DNA from: Massilia sp. IC2-477
Lineage (GTDB): Bacteria > Pseudomonadota > Gammaproteobacteria > Burkholderiales > Burkholderiaceae_D
DNA: 64,000 bases
Reading direction: 5' to 3'
Assembly: GCF_020707265.1 (NCBI RefSeq)
Contig: NZ_JAJFEQ010000006.1
Span: 124,001 to 188,000 of the forward strand
Below, in pieces: positions 52,197 to 60,414 of the stretch (the stretch's first letter is position 1; each line of letters begins with the position of its first letter). The notes under the pieces were generated by a model. That model did not search any database. It was given only the letters and a program-made list of their open reading frames with translations, and was not told the origin of the DNA. The position numbers were made by a program, and so were the translations under genes.

Positions 52197-53051
52197 ATGC
52201 ACGCATCCCCCCGCTTCGAAGGCAGCGACAACTACGTCGCCACCGCCGACCTGAAACTGGCCGTCAACGCCGCCCTGACGCTCGGCCGCCCGCTCCTGAT
52301 CAAGGGCGAACCGGGCACCGGCAAGACCATGCTGGCCGAAGAGGTAGCTGCGGCACTCGACATGCCGCTGCTGCAGTGGCACGTGAAGTCGACCACCAAG
52401 GCCCAGCAGGGCCTGTACGAATACGACGCGGTGTCGCGCCTGCGCGACTCGCAGCTGGGCGACGAGCGCGTGCGCGACATCCACAACTACATCGTCAAGG
52501 GCGTGCTGTGGCAGGCGTTTACGGCGCCGGAACCGGTGGTGCTGCTGATCGACGAGATCGACAAGGCCGACATCGAGTTCCCGAACGACCTGCTGCGCGA
52601 ACTGGACCGCATGGAGTTCTACGTCTACGAGACGCGCGAGATGGTGGTGGCCAAGCACCGTCCGCTGGTGATCATCACCTCGAACAACGAAAAGGAACTG
52701 CCGGACGCTTTCCTGCGCCGCTGCTTCTTCCACTACATTAAATTCCCGGACCGCGACACGATGGCCGACATCGTCAAGGTCCACTTCCCGACCCTGAAGC
52801 AGGATTTGCTGGCTGCCGCGCTGCAGAGCTTCTACGAGCTGCGCGAAGTCGCCGGCATCAAGAAGAAGCCCTCGACCTCGGAATTCCTCGACTGGCTCAA
52901 GCTGCTGCTGGCCGAAGACATCCCGGCCGAAGCCCTGCGCAGCAAGGATACCAAGGCCATCGTGCCGCCGCTGCACGGCGCGCTGCTCAAGAACGAGCAG
53001 GACGTGCACCTGTTCGAGCGCCTGGTCTACATGTCGAGGACCAACCGATGA
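52197..53051 (+). CDS. MoxR-family AAA+ ATPase
   Basis: 284 residues. Walker A is GEPGTGKT (37-44), Walker B VVLLIDEIDKAD, sensor 1 VIITSNNEKELPDAFLRRC. The MoxR class works with von Willebrand A proteins as a chaperone or metal-insertion machine. The stop overlaps the next start (ATGA, 53048-53051), and the third gene of the operon is indeed a VWA protein. This version is close to CoxD/'MoxR' of Burkholderiales. No methanol or CO dehydrogenase gene is near, so the client is unknown. Confidence 0.95.
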   Translation: MHASPRFEGSDNYVATADLKLAVNAALTLGRPLLIKGEPGTGKTMLAEEVAAALDMPLLQWHVKSTTKAQQGLYEYDAVSRLRDSQLGDERVRDIHNYIVKGVLWQAFTAPEPVVLLIDEIDKADIEFPNDLLRELDRMEFYVYETREMVVAKHRPLVIITSNNEKELPDAFLRRCFFHYIKFPDRDTMADIVKVHFPTLKQDLLAAALQSFYELREVAGIKKKPSTSEFLDWLKLLLAEDIPAEALRSKDTKAIVPPLHGALLKNEQDVHLFERLVYMSRTNR

Positions 53052-53644
53052 TCAAGCTTGTTCCAGTGACGCTCGAGTTCAACGGGCTGCGCCTGGAACC
53101 GCTGGCGCCGCACCACGAAGAGGGCCTGCGCGCCGCCGCCCTCGACGGCGAACTGTGGAAGCTGCGCGTAACCAGCGTGCCGGAACCGCACAATGCGCTG
53201 CAGTACATCGGCACTGCGCTCGACACCCGCGACCGCGTCGCCTTTGCCGTGATCGACACCCGTAGCGGCAAGCTGCTCGGCAGCACCAGCTACCACGACA
53301 TACTCCCTGGCATCAAGCGCGTCGAGATCGGCTACACCTGGTATGCCAAGAGCGTCCAGCGCACCCACGTGAACACCAGCTGCAAGCTAATCCTGCTGTC
53401 GCACGCCTTCGACACCCTCGGGGCAAGCGTGGTCGGCCTGCGCACCGACTGCGAGAACTTCGCATCGCAAGCCGCGATCGAAGGCCTGGGCGCGAAGAAG
53501 GATGGCGTCATCCGCCACCACGCCCTGCGCCGGGACGGCACGGTGCGCGACACGGTGATGTACAGCATCCTGCGCAGCGAGTGGCCGCCCATTAAAAGCG
53601 CCCTGCACGAGCGGCTGGAGCGCCACGGAAGCCGTCAATGCTGA
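53048..53644 (+). CDS. GNAT-family N-acetyltransferase (RimJ/RimL-like)
   Basis: 198 residues. It opens LVPVTLEFNGLRLEPLAPHHEEGL and has the RimJ/RimL-type core GSTSYHDI, VEIGYTWYAKSVQRTHVNTSCKLILLSHAF and the acetyl-CoA stretch GLRTDCENFASQAAIEGLGAKKDG. It would acetylate a small molecule, protein N-terminus or antibiotic. The gene starts inside the MoxR stop and its last seven bases overlap the VWA start, so all three proteins are made together. This strict placement suggests that acetylation belongs to the MoxR-VWA process, though this is inference. Confidence 0.88.
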   Translation: MIKLVPVTLEFNGLRLEPLAPHHEEGLRAAALDGELWKLRVTSVPEPHNALQYIGTALDTRDRVAFAVIDTRSGKLLGSTSYHDILPGIKRVEIGYTWYAKSVQRTHVNTSCKLILLSHAFDTLGASVVGLRTDCENFASQAAIEGLGAKKDGVIRHHALRRDGTVRDTVMYSILRSEWPPIKSALHERLERHGSRQC

Positions 53645-54807
53645 TCGATTTCTTCTATGCCCTGCGCGATGCCAAGGTCCCGGTCACGATCAAGGAATTC
53701 CTGACGCTGCTGGAGGCCATGCAGCGCCAGGTGATCCTGCCCTCGCTGGACGAGTTCTACTACCTCGCACGCCTGACCCTGGTGAAGGACGAGGCCCACT
53801 TCGACAAGTTCGACCGCGCCTTCGGTATGTATTTCAAGGGTGTCGACGCGGTGTTCGACGAGAAGGCCGAGATTCCGCTCGACTGGCTGCTCAAGCGCTT
53901 CGAGCGCGAGCTCACGCCGGAACAGCGCGCGGCGCTGGAGAAACTCGGCTACGACAAGCTGCAGCAGCGCCTGGAAGAGCTGCTGAAGGAACAGAAGGGC
54001 CGCCACGAAGGCGGCAACAAGTGGATCGGCACCGGCGGCACCTCCCCGTTCGGCAATGGCGGCACCAACCCGGAAGGCATCCGCATCGGCGGCCAGGGAC
54101 GCAACCGCACGGCGGTGAAGGTATGGGAGCAGCGCAGCTACCGCGACTACGACGACGAGCGAGAACTCGGCACCCGCAACATCAAGGTGGCCCTGCGCCG
54201 CCTGCGCCGCTTCGCGCGTACCGGCGCGGCGGAAGAACTGGCGCTGGACGACACCATCCGCGCCACCGCCAGCAATGCGGGCTACCTCGACATCCGCATG
54301 CAGCCCGAGCGCAAGAACCGCATCAAGGTGGTGATGCTGCTGGACGTGGGCGGCTCGATGGACGACCACATCGAGCGCGTGGAGGAACTGTTCTCGGCCG
54401 CCAAGAGCGAGTTCAAGAACATGGAGTTCTACTACTTCCACAACTGCGTCTATGACTACCTGTGGAAGAACAACCACCGCCGCCACAGCGAGCGCTTCCC
54501 GACCTGGGACGTGCTGCGCAAGTATCCGCCCGACACCCGCCTGCTGTTCGTCGGCGACGCCACCATGAGCCCCTACGAGGTGCTCGCACCCGGCGGGTCG
54601 GTCGAGTACAACAACGAGGAAGCCGGGGCCGAATGGCTGGCCCGCTTCACCAGTGCCTTTCCCAAGTTTGCCTGGCTCAATCCCGAGCCGGAACACCTGT
54701 GGGAATACCGGCAATCGATCGCCGTCATCAAGCAGATCATGAATCACCGCATGTTCCCGATCACCCTCGAAGGGCTGGAACGGACCATGCGCCTGCTCTC
54801 CAAATAG
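53638..54807 (+). CDS. VWA-domain protein (CoxE-like), partner of MoxR
   Basis: 389 residues. An N-terminal helical region (about 1-120), a Gly/Asn-rich linker (about 122-158), and a VWA domain whose metal-ion-dependent adhesion site is LLDVGGSMDDH (236-240 DVGGS). The usual DxSxS is DxGxS here, which is common in this CoxE-like class. Later VGDATMSPYEV and WLNPEPEHLWEY are family blocks. It is the presumed adaptor of the MoxR ATPase. The start ATG overlaps the acetyltransferase gene by seven bases. Confidence 0.93.
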   Translation: MLIDFFYALRDAKVPVTIKEFLTLLEAMQRQVILPSLDEFYYLARLTLVKDEAHFDKFDRAFGMYFKGVDAVFDEKAEIPLDWLLKRFERELTPEQRAALEKLGYDKLQQRLEELLKEQKGRHEGGNKWIGTGGTSPFGNGGTNPEGIRIGGQGRNRTAVKVWEQRSYRDYDDERELGTRNIKVALRRLRRFARTGAAEELALDDTIRATASNAGYLDIRMQPERKNRIKVVMLLDVGGSMDDHIERVEELFSAAKSEFKNMEFYYFHNCVYDYLWKNNHRRHSERFPTWDVLRKYPPDTRLLFVGDATMSPYEVLAPGGSVEYNNEEAGAEWLARFTSAFPKFAWLNPEPEHLWEYRQSIAVIKQIMNHRMFPITLEGLERTMRLLSK

Positions 54808-54879
54808 GCCCCCTCCTACGTCAATCGTGCGCGCTGGACCCTCTTGTAGAATTGGCAAAAACACCACACTCTGCCGTTC

Positions 54880-54951
54880 GTAGGGTGGGCGGCTTTGCCG
54901 CCCACGCGGTGCCAACTGTCGCCGCGTGGGCGGAAGATCCGCCCACCCTAC
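54880..54951. repeat. Dispersed palindromic element, copy 2
   Basis: 72 bases with perfect 13-base terminal inverted repeats GTAGGGTGGGCGG and CCGCCCACCCTAC, and an inner inverted pair CCGCCCACGCGG/CCGCGTGGGCGG, so it can fold as a cruciform. It shares its blocks with the element at 1602-1732. It stands between the MoxR operon and the antiporter, where it may also end transcription. Confidence 0.85.
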
Positions 54952-54974
54952 AACGACGATGACAAGGAGTTCCA

Positions 54975-56177
54975 ATGCCCGACCTGCTGCCCATCCTGAC
55001 CAGTCTCGCCTGGCCGCTCGCGCTGGCGGTCGCGTGGCTGGCTGGTGAATTCGGGCAGCGTTTCACGGGCCTGCCCCGCATCAGCTTCTATGGCCTGGTC
55101 GGTTTTGCACTGGGCAATTCGCAAATCGGCGTGCTGCCGGCGCCCAGTGCGGGTCCCGTATCGCTGCTGGCCGACGTCGCCTTCGGCCTGATCCTGTTCG
55201 AGCTGGGCTACCGCTTCAACCTGCGCTGGCTGCGCCACAATCCCTGGCTGGGGGTGGCCGGGCTGGCGGAAAGCCTGCTCACCTTCGTGCTGGTCTACCT
55301 GGTCGCGCTGGCCTTCGGCACTTCGCACATCATCGCGCTGATGATGGCGGCCCTGTCGATGGGCACCTCGCCCGCCACCATCGTCCGCGTCATCAACGAG
55401 CAGCGCAGTTCCGGCCAGGTGACCGAGCGCGTGCTGCACCTGACGGCGCAGAACTGCGTGCTGGCGGTGTTCGCCTTCAACGCCATCATCGGCTTCTGGA
55501 TTTTCCGCACCTTCGACGCGGTGGGCGAGGCGCTGTGGCAAAGCCTCGTGGTGCTGGCCGGGTCGGCGCTGGTGGGGGCGGTCTTCGGGGTGGCCGTGCC
55601 GGCCCTGCTGCGCGCCATCCACAACCCGCGCCAGGACGCCACCGTCGCGTTTGCGCTTGCCATCGTGCTGCTGGTGGCGATCTGCGACGCCGGCACCCTC
55701 TCGCCCTACATCGCCACCCTGTTCTTCGGCCTCACCGCGCGCCACCGCCGCGTTGCCTTCAGCCAGGCGCAGCGCAACTTCGGCGCGCTGGGCGAGGTGC
55801 TGACCGTGCTGCTGTTCATCTACGCCGCCTCGACGCTCGACTGGCGCCAGATCGCCACCGGCAGCGCGCTGGCCGTGATCGTGGTGCTGGTGCGCCAGGT
55901 GGCAAAAACCGCCGGCGTCACGGCTTTCGCCCACCTGTCCGGCGTCTCGTGGCGCAAGGGCGCCCTCACCGGGCTGGGCCTGGCGCCGCTATCGGTGTTC
56001 GTGATCCTGCTGATCGAACACGCGCGCCACGCGGGCGTGCACGTGGTGGAAGAATTGCGCGCCATGGCCGCGGTGACGATGCTGCTGGAAGTGTTCGGCC
56101 CCGTGATCATCCAGCGCGTGCTGGTGTGGGCGCGCGAGTCGTCCGTCGACGCACCGGAGGCTACCCATGCCGCTTGA
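54975..56177 (+). CDS. CPA2-type cation:proton antiporter
   Basis: 400 residues with about 12 transmembrane helices and no cytoplasmic RCK domain. The pattern fits Kef/Nha-like CPA2 exchangers: [34 protein letters not shown] and the [16 protein letters not shown] region ([12 protein letters not shown]), followed by [11 protein letters not shown]. It exchanges K+ or Na+ for H+. AAGGAG precedes the ATG. Its last 11 bases overlap the ybdK gene, so both are one transcript. Confidence 0.88.
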   Translation: MPDLLPILTSLAWPLALAVAWLAGEFGQRFTGLPRISFYGLVGFALGNSQIGVLPAPSAGPVSLLADVAFGLILFELGYRFNLRWLRHNPWLGVAGLAESLLTFVLVYLVALAFGTSHIIALMMAALSMGTSPATIVRVINEQRSSGQVTERVLHLTAQNCVLAVFAFNAIIGFWIFRTFDAVGEALWQSLVVLAGSALVGAVFGVAVPALLRAIHNPRQDATVAFALAIVLLVAICDAGTLSPYIATLFFGLTARHRRVAFSQAQRNFGALGEVLTVLLFIYAASTLDWRQIATGSALAVIVVLVRQVAKTAGVTAFAHLSGVSWRKGALTGLGLAPLSVFVILLIEHARHAGVHVVEELRAMAAVTMLLEVFGPVIIQRVLVWARESSVDAPEATHAA

Positions 56178-57306
56178 AGCCTTCAACGCCTCGCAGCCGC
56201 TCACCTTCGGCGTCGAGCTGGAGCTGCAGCTGGTCAGCCTGTCGGACTTCGACCTGACCGCGGCCGCACCCGACCTGCTGCACCTGTTAAAACGCAAGCC
56301 CTTCCCCGGCAATGTCACGCCCGAGATCACGGAGAGCATGATCGAGATTAACTCGAGCGTGCATTCATCCTACGGGCCCTTGCTCGCCGAGCTGAGGGAA
56401 ATCCGCGACACCCTGGTGGCGGCCGGCGACATCCTCAACATCGGCATCGCCGGCGGCGGCACCCATCCCTTCCAGCACTGGTCGGAACAGAAAATCACGC
56501 CCAAGCCACGCTACGAATACCTGTCGCAGCTGTACGGCTACCTGGCCAAGCAGTTCACGGTGTTCGGCCAGCACGTGCACATCGGCTGCGCCAACGGCGA
56601 CGACGCGCTTTACCTGCTGCACGCGCTGAACCGCTACCTGCCGCACTTCATCGCGCTATCCGCATCGTCACCCTTCGTGCAGGGGCACGACAGCGGCTTC
56701 GACTCGGCGCGCCTGAATTCCGTGTTCGCCTTCCCGATGAGCGGCCGCGCACCCTTCGTGCTGACCTGGCAGGAGTTCACTGACGTGTACTTCGCCAAGA
56801 TGGAGCGCACCAAAATCATCAAGAGCATGAAGGATTTTTATTGGGACCTGCGCCCCAAGCCGGAGTACGGCACCATCGAGCTGCGCGTGTGCGATACGCC
56901 GCTGACGGTGGAGCGGGCGGCGGCGCTGGCGGCCTACCTGCAGGCCTTGTGCCGGCACCTGCTCACACGCGTGGACGAGCTGCCCGTCGAGGACGACTAC
57001 CTGGTCTACAACTACAACCGCTTCCAGGCCTGCCGCTTCGGCCTGGAAGGATCGATCACGCATCCGAAGACCTATGCGAACGTGCCGATGCGCGAAGACA
57101 TCCTGGCCACGCTCGAGAAGATGATGCCGCACGCCGAGGCACTGGGGAGCAGCGAGGCGCTGCAGCACCTGGCCGACGCCGCGCGCGAGGGCAGCGACGC
57201 CGCGCGCCTGCGCCGCCACTTCGAGCGCGAAGGCAGTGTCGAGGGCATGGTCAACGGCGCCATCCAGCAGTTCCGCGGCGAGCGCCGCATGCGCCTGGTG
57301 CGCTAG
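56167..57306 (+). CDS. YbdK-type carboxylate-amine ligase
   Basis: 379 residues of the glutamate-cysteine ligase type 2 fold. It opens [14 protein letters not shown], with the acidic metal-binding glutamates, then [46 protein letters not shown] and the substrate block [13 protein letters not shown]. YbdK of E. coli has weak gamma-glutamylcysteine synthetase activity; the true substrate is uncertain. The start overlaps the antiporter, and the stop overlaps by four bases the stop of the convergent monooxygenase gene. Confidence 0.93.
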   Translation: MPLEAFNASQPLTFGVELELQLVSLSDFDLTAAAPDLLHLLKRKPFPGNVTPEITESMIEINSSVHSSYGPLLAELREIRDTLVAAGDILNIGIAGGGTHPFQHWSEQKITPKPRYEYLSQLYGYLAKQFTVFGQHVHIGCANGDDALYLLHALNRYLPHFIALSASSPFVQGHDSGFDSARLNSVFAFPMSGRAPFVLTWQEFTDVYFAKMERTKIIKSMKDFYWDLRPKPEYGTIELRVCDTPLTVERAAALAAYLQALCRHLLTRVDELPVEDDYLVYNYNRFQACRFGLEGSITHPKTYANVPMREDILATLEKMMPHAEALGSSEALQHLADAAREGSDAARLRRHFEREGSVEGMVNGAIQQFRGERRMRLVR

Positions 57307-57647
57307 CCGTGCACTGAGCGGGCGTCCGGCGGCGCCTCGTCACGCTCAAGCATGCCGTAGTCGCGCAGTACCTGGGCTACCCGTAGCCGGTAGCCGCGGA
57401 ACACGCCGGCGCGGCCACGCGCCTGCGCCATGCGGTGCGACTCCAGATTGCGCCAGCGCGTCACCGCCTCTTCGTCGCGCCAGAATGAAAGCGACAGGAT
57501 GCGGCCCGGGCGTGACAAGGATTCAAAGCGCTCCACCGACACGAAGCCATCGATGGCTTCCAGCTGCGCACGCAGGCCGGCGGCAATGTCGAGGTATTCC
57601 TGGCGATGCGCCGGCTCCGGCTCGACTTCAAAGATCACGGCGATCAT
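57303..57647 (-). CDS. Antibiotic biosynthesis monooxygenase (ABM) domain protein
   Basis: 114 residues with the ferredoxin-like ABM fold: [22 protein letters not shown], then [29 protein letters not shown] and [15 protein letters not shown]. Such proteins act as heme-, quinol- or polyketide-oxygenating enzymes; the tail here is longer than the minimal domain. It overlaps the upstream NIPSNAP gene by 20 bases, so the two are coupled and probably form a mixed dimer or consecutive step. It is convergent with ybdK. Confidence 0.85.
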   Translation of the reverse strand: MIAVIFEVEPEPAHRQEYLDIAAGLRAQLEAIDGFVSVERFESLSRPGRILSLSFWRDEEAVTRWRNLESHRMAQARGRAGVFRGYRLRVAQVLRDYGMLERDEAPPDARSVHG

Positions 57648-57975
57648 GCTGTGCCTCCTTTCCCAACGTGCCCTCCACCACCTCGGTAAACGTGCGCCAT
57701 TCGCGCAGGATGAAGCGCTGTTCCTGCGCCAGCGCGAAGTTGGCGCGCGCCTCCGGGTCCGTCTTCAGGCGCGTGCGGTAGGCCTCGTAGGCGGCCAGGC
57801 TGTCGAAGGCGACCAGTCCCCATGCTTCGTCGTTGGTCCCCTCGTGCGGCAGGAAGTAGCCGAGCAGGTGTCCACCCAGGCGCGGAATGATGCGGCCCCA
57901 GTTCTCGCTGTAGCGCCGGAAGTTCTCGCGTTGGAAGGGATCGATCTGGTAGCGGATGAAACAGGTGATGGTCAT
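57628..57975 (-). CDS. NIPSNAP-family protein
   Basis: 115 residues from the ATG at 57975 ([17 protein letters not shown]), which has GGAG in front; the longer frame adds a non-conserved leader. Typical NIPSNAP features are [35 protein letters not shown] and [19 protein letters not shown]. It is a dimeric alpha/beta barrel of the same superfamily as the ABM protein that overlaps it. It is divergent from the ArsR-type regulator at 58049. Confidence 0.88.
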   Translation of the reverse strand: MTITCFIRYQIDPFQRENFRRYSENWGRIIPRLGGHLLGYFLPHEGTNDEAWGLVAFDSLAAYEAYRTRLKTDPEARANFALAQEQRFILREWRTFTEVVEGTLGKEAQHDRRDL

Positions 57976-58026
57976 GCGAACTCCTCGTGTGATGGATGTG
58001 GCCATTCTGGCCGTTTGCATGGGGCG

Positions 58027-58050
58027 ATGCTTCGGCTAAGATCGAAGCAT
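58027..58050. promoter_or_regulatory. Operator palindrome over the ArsR-type start codon
   Basis: ATGCTTCG (58027-58034) and CGAAGCAT (58043-58050), perfect 8-base arms spaced by 8. The right arm covers the ATG of the regulator at 58049 and the site sits about 50 bases upstream of the divergent NIPSNAP start, ideal for autoregulation and for control of the divergent pair. Confidence 0.65.
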
Positions 58051-58726
58051 GGGACCGAACATCACCACCATTGCCGCACTCGTCGGCGACAACGCGCGCG
58101 GCCAGGCGCTTAGCGCACTCATGGCCGGCCGCGCGCTCACCGCCACCGAACTGGCCGACGCCGCCGGCGTCACCCGCCAGACCATCAGCACCCACCTGGG
58201 CCAGCTGGTCGAGGCCGGGCTGCTCGCGGTCGAGAAGCAGGGACGGCACCGCTACTTCCGCATCGCCGATGCCGAGGTCGCGCACATGCTGGAAACCCTG
58301 ATGGGGGCAGCCGCCCTGAAGCGTCCCGTACACGTGGGCCCACGCGAGCCGGCGCTGCGCAAGGCGCGCGTCTGCTATGACCACCTGGCGGGCGAGCTCG
58401 GAGTGCTGGTCTACGAAAGGCTGGCGCAGCGCGGCGCCTTTGCCCTGGGGCCGGAGGGGATCGTCCTCACGCCCCAGGGGCGCGACGTTCTTGCGCAGCT
58501 CGGCCTGGACCCTGTCCTGCCCGCCGGACGCCGCCCCTTCTGCCGCACCTGCCTGGACTGGAGCGAACGGCGCCACCACCTGGCCGGCGTGCTCGGCGCG
58601 ACGCTGCTCGATCGCTTCGAGCAGCTCGGGTGGGCGAAGCGGGTGCCCGAGTCGCGGGTAATGGCGTTCAGTGAGGCCGGCGAAGCGAAACTGCGGGAGT
58701 GGTTGGGCGAAGGCGATCGCCCCTAG
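58049..58726 (+). CDS. ArsR-type winged-helix regulator
   Basis: 225 residues. N-terminal winged HTH (about 15-85) with LTATELADAAGVTRQTISTHLGQLVEAGLLAVEKQGRHRYFR. The longer C-terminal part has a conserved FCRTCLDWSERRHHLAGVLGATLL, seen in extended ArsR-like proteins next to ABM/NIPSNAP genes; its cysteines (about 164-167) could sense metal or redox. There are no classical ArsR CxC metal sites in the HTH. It most likely represses the divergent NIPSNAP-ABM pair and itself through the palindrome at 58027. Confidence 0.88.
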   Translation: MGPNITTIAALVGDNARGQALSALMAGRALTATELADAAGVTRQTISTHLGQLVEAGLLAVEKQGRHRYFRIADAEVAHMLETLMGAAALKRPVHVGPREPALRKARVCYDHLAGELGVLVYERLAQRGAFALGPEGIVLTPQGRDVLAQLGLDPVLPAGRRPFCRTCLDWSERRHHLAGVLGATLLDRFEQLGWAKRVPESRVMAFSEAGEAKLREWLGEGDRP

Positions 58727-58771
58727 CTTGTTGACATGTCCAGTGTTCATGCGTACGCTCAACCTGCTTAC

Positions 58772-58793
58772 TAAATCGTTACAGTAAATCGTT
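58772..58793 (+). promoter_or_regulatory. Direct repeat upstream of the RraA-like gene
   Basis: TAAATCGTT occurs twice (58772-58780, 58785-58793), 13 bases apart, just before the ribosome site. TTGACA at 58734 could be a -35. The repeat is a candidate operator, but no binding protein is known. Confidence 0.4.
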
Positions 58794-58820
58794 GTAGAGC
58801 ACCATCGACCGGAGAAAAAG

Positions 58821-59543
58821 ATGAATCAGGCAGTTCCCTCCAGCACGCTGGACATGCTGAAGACCGTCAGCACCGCCACCCTCACCTCGCTGCTGTACAA
58901 GCGTGGCTTTCGCAATGTGTTCATCCAGGGAGCCCGGCCCCTGAAGCCGGGACAGCGCCTGGCCGGCCCGGCCTTCACCTTGCGCTATATCCCCTCACGC
59001 GAGGACCTGGACGGCATCGAAGTCTTCCGCGACCCGCGCCATCCACAGCGCGTGGCGGTCGAAGAGATCCCTGCCGGCGCAGTGCTCGTGATGGATTGCC
59101 GCGGCGATGTGTCGGTGGCCTCGGCCGGGAGCATCCTGGCCACGCGCATGCAGGTGCGCGGTGCGGCCGGCATCGTCACCGATGGCGGTTTGCGCGACGC
59201 CTCCGGCATCGCCAAACTGGATATGCCGGCCTGGTGCGCAGGCGCGTCGGCGCCGACCAATCTGATCCGGCACCACGCGCTGGACATCAATGCACCGATC
59301 GGCTGCGGCGGCGTGCCGGTCTATCCGGGCGATATCATGGTCGGCGACGACGATGGCGTGGTCTGTATCCCCGCCCATCTCGCTGAGGAAATCGCGCGCG
59401 ACGCGGTCGAGATGGAACGCTTCGAAGACTTCGTGCTGGAAGAAGTGGAAAGCGGCGCCTCGATCATCGGCCTGTATCCGGCCACGAATCCCGAAACCCG
59501 GGTCCGCTACGAAGCCTGGCTCGCGCGTCGCGCCGCCGACTAA
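58821..59543 (+). CDS. RraA-like/HMG-aldolase-family protein
   Basis: 240 residues, longer than E. coli RraA (161). The fold and the motif GIVTDGGLRD (metal-binding Asp and catalytic Arg) match RraA and 4-hydroxy-4-methyl-2-oxoglutarate aldolases; PIGCGGVPVYPGDIMVGDDDGVVCIP follows. Databases often call it 'ribonuclease activity regulator', but this length and motif favour an aldolase or decarboxylase acting on a keto-acid. GGAGAAAAAG precedes the ATG. The alginate operon lies on the opposite strand downstream, separated by a small gene. Confidence 0.85.
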   Translation: MNQAVPSSTLDMLKTVSTATLTSLLYKRGFRNVFIQGARPLKPGQRLAGPAFTLRYIPSREDLDGIEVFRDPRHPQRVAVEEIPAGAVLVMDCRGDVSVASAGSILATRMQVRGAAGIVTDGGLRDASGIAKLDMPAWCAGASAPTNLIRHHALDINAPIGCGGVPVYPGDIMVGDDDGVVCIPAHLAEEIARDAVEMERFEDFVLEEVESGASIIGLYPATNPETRVRYEAWLARRAAD

Positions 59544-59726
59544 ACTGGATCCCAGTCAGGGACGCGTGACCATTGATACGTGGGCGCTTGCCTACCTGCG
59601 ATCCTGGTGCGCCGGGAGACGGGCTGCAATGAGCGTCCAGAGGCCTTCAGAAAGAAGTGCTTGGGCCATGGCATCACTGCGTCTGCGAACACGGCCGCTA
59701 TCTTCATGCTCGGACTGAGCCCATGT

Positions 59727-59754
59727 ACGTCCGCTATCGACCCGAAGCGAACGT
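59727..59754. repeat. Palindromic fragment, ACGTCCGCT...AAGCGAACGT type
   Basis: ACGTCCGCTATCGACCCG pairs imperfectly with the following AAGCGAACGT. I recall near-identical short repeats in many Proteobacterial genomes, where they generate spurious small ORFs. Confidence 0.5.
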
Positions 59755-59916
59755 TTCGCAGCAATGGCATCAGCCCTCCTAGGATCCGCTTTCCCACGGA
59801 AATCGAGCATGGGCAAATACTTGGTGTCATTTTAACAACACATCAAGGACGCTCCAAAAGTGTGGCGTAAATGTTTTGATAGACTGTGTCTAGCTGGAAA
59901 TCGGGTCGTGTCGTCC

Positions 59917-59944
59917 TTGACAGTGTCGTGATTTCCGTTTTGAT
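59917..59944 (+). promoter_or_regulatory. Candidate sigma-70 promoter of the 90-residue gene
   Basis: TTGACA at 59917-59922 and TTTGAT (59939-59944) with a 16-base gap, 39 bases upstream of the ATG at 59983 and its AGGAGG. Confidence 0.5.
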
Positions 59945-59982
59945 ACCAGCGTCAGAGCACTTGACGATAGGAGGGCTTCATC

Positions 59983-60255
59983 ATGCTACGGTGGCTTGAA
60001 AACTTGATTTCTCAAAACGCTCTTACGCCTGAGAAACACGCAAAACGGTCGCTCAACGAGCTGCGCATGGAGCTGTATCAATCCGAGCAACATTTGCTGG
60101 AAATGCAGTTGCGTGCAGATTACTACAGGGCTCGTATCGTTTTTCTTGAAGAAGTAACAAGGAAGGGAATCGAGCAGGTATCTGACCAGCGCAAAGGTCT
60201 ACAGGAAGTCTCTCAGGCACTACGGCCGGGACTCAAGCTCACGGCAGCGCAATAG
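59983..60255 (+). CDS. Small helical protein of unknown function
   Basis: 90 residues. AGGAGG nine bases before the ATG and a plausible upstream promoter support expression. The sequence is highly charged and predicted helical: LNELRMELYQSEQHLLEMQLRADYYRARIVF forms a coiled coil with heptad-spaced leucines. No signal peptide, no cysteine. Codon use is less G+C-biased than the neighbours. I do not recognise the family; a homodimeric adaptor or regulator is possible but unsupported. Confidence 0.6.
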   Translation: MLRWLENLISQNALTPEKHAKRSLNELRMELYQSEQHLLEMQLRADYYRARIVFLEEVTRKGIEQVSDQRKGLQEVSQALRPGLKLTAAQ

Positions 60256-60414
60256 CGCCGGATTCGCAGCAGGACAAGGCCATGCGGCAGATTCAGCTCT
60301 GTCGTTCATCTCGCTCTTGGCACGGCTCGGTGTACGAGCTAGTTGCCATCAGGGTAAGTAACCGTTTTTTCAGGAGCTCCTGGACATGCTGGCCGGCGAG
60401 CCCTCGCCAGCGCG

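Larger units (their letters stand above)
59544..59982. other. 439-base gap, A+T richer, with repeat fragment and promoter
   Basis: No protein gene is supported. The region contains a 28-base palindromic fragment (59727-59754) of the widespread intergenic repeat whose translation gives 'FGSIAD' or 'SAIDPKRTF' in spurious reading frames, and a candidate promoter at 59917-59944. Base composition is lower in G+C than the flanks, which suggests DNA of recent or foreign origin. Confidence 0.5.
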
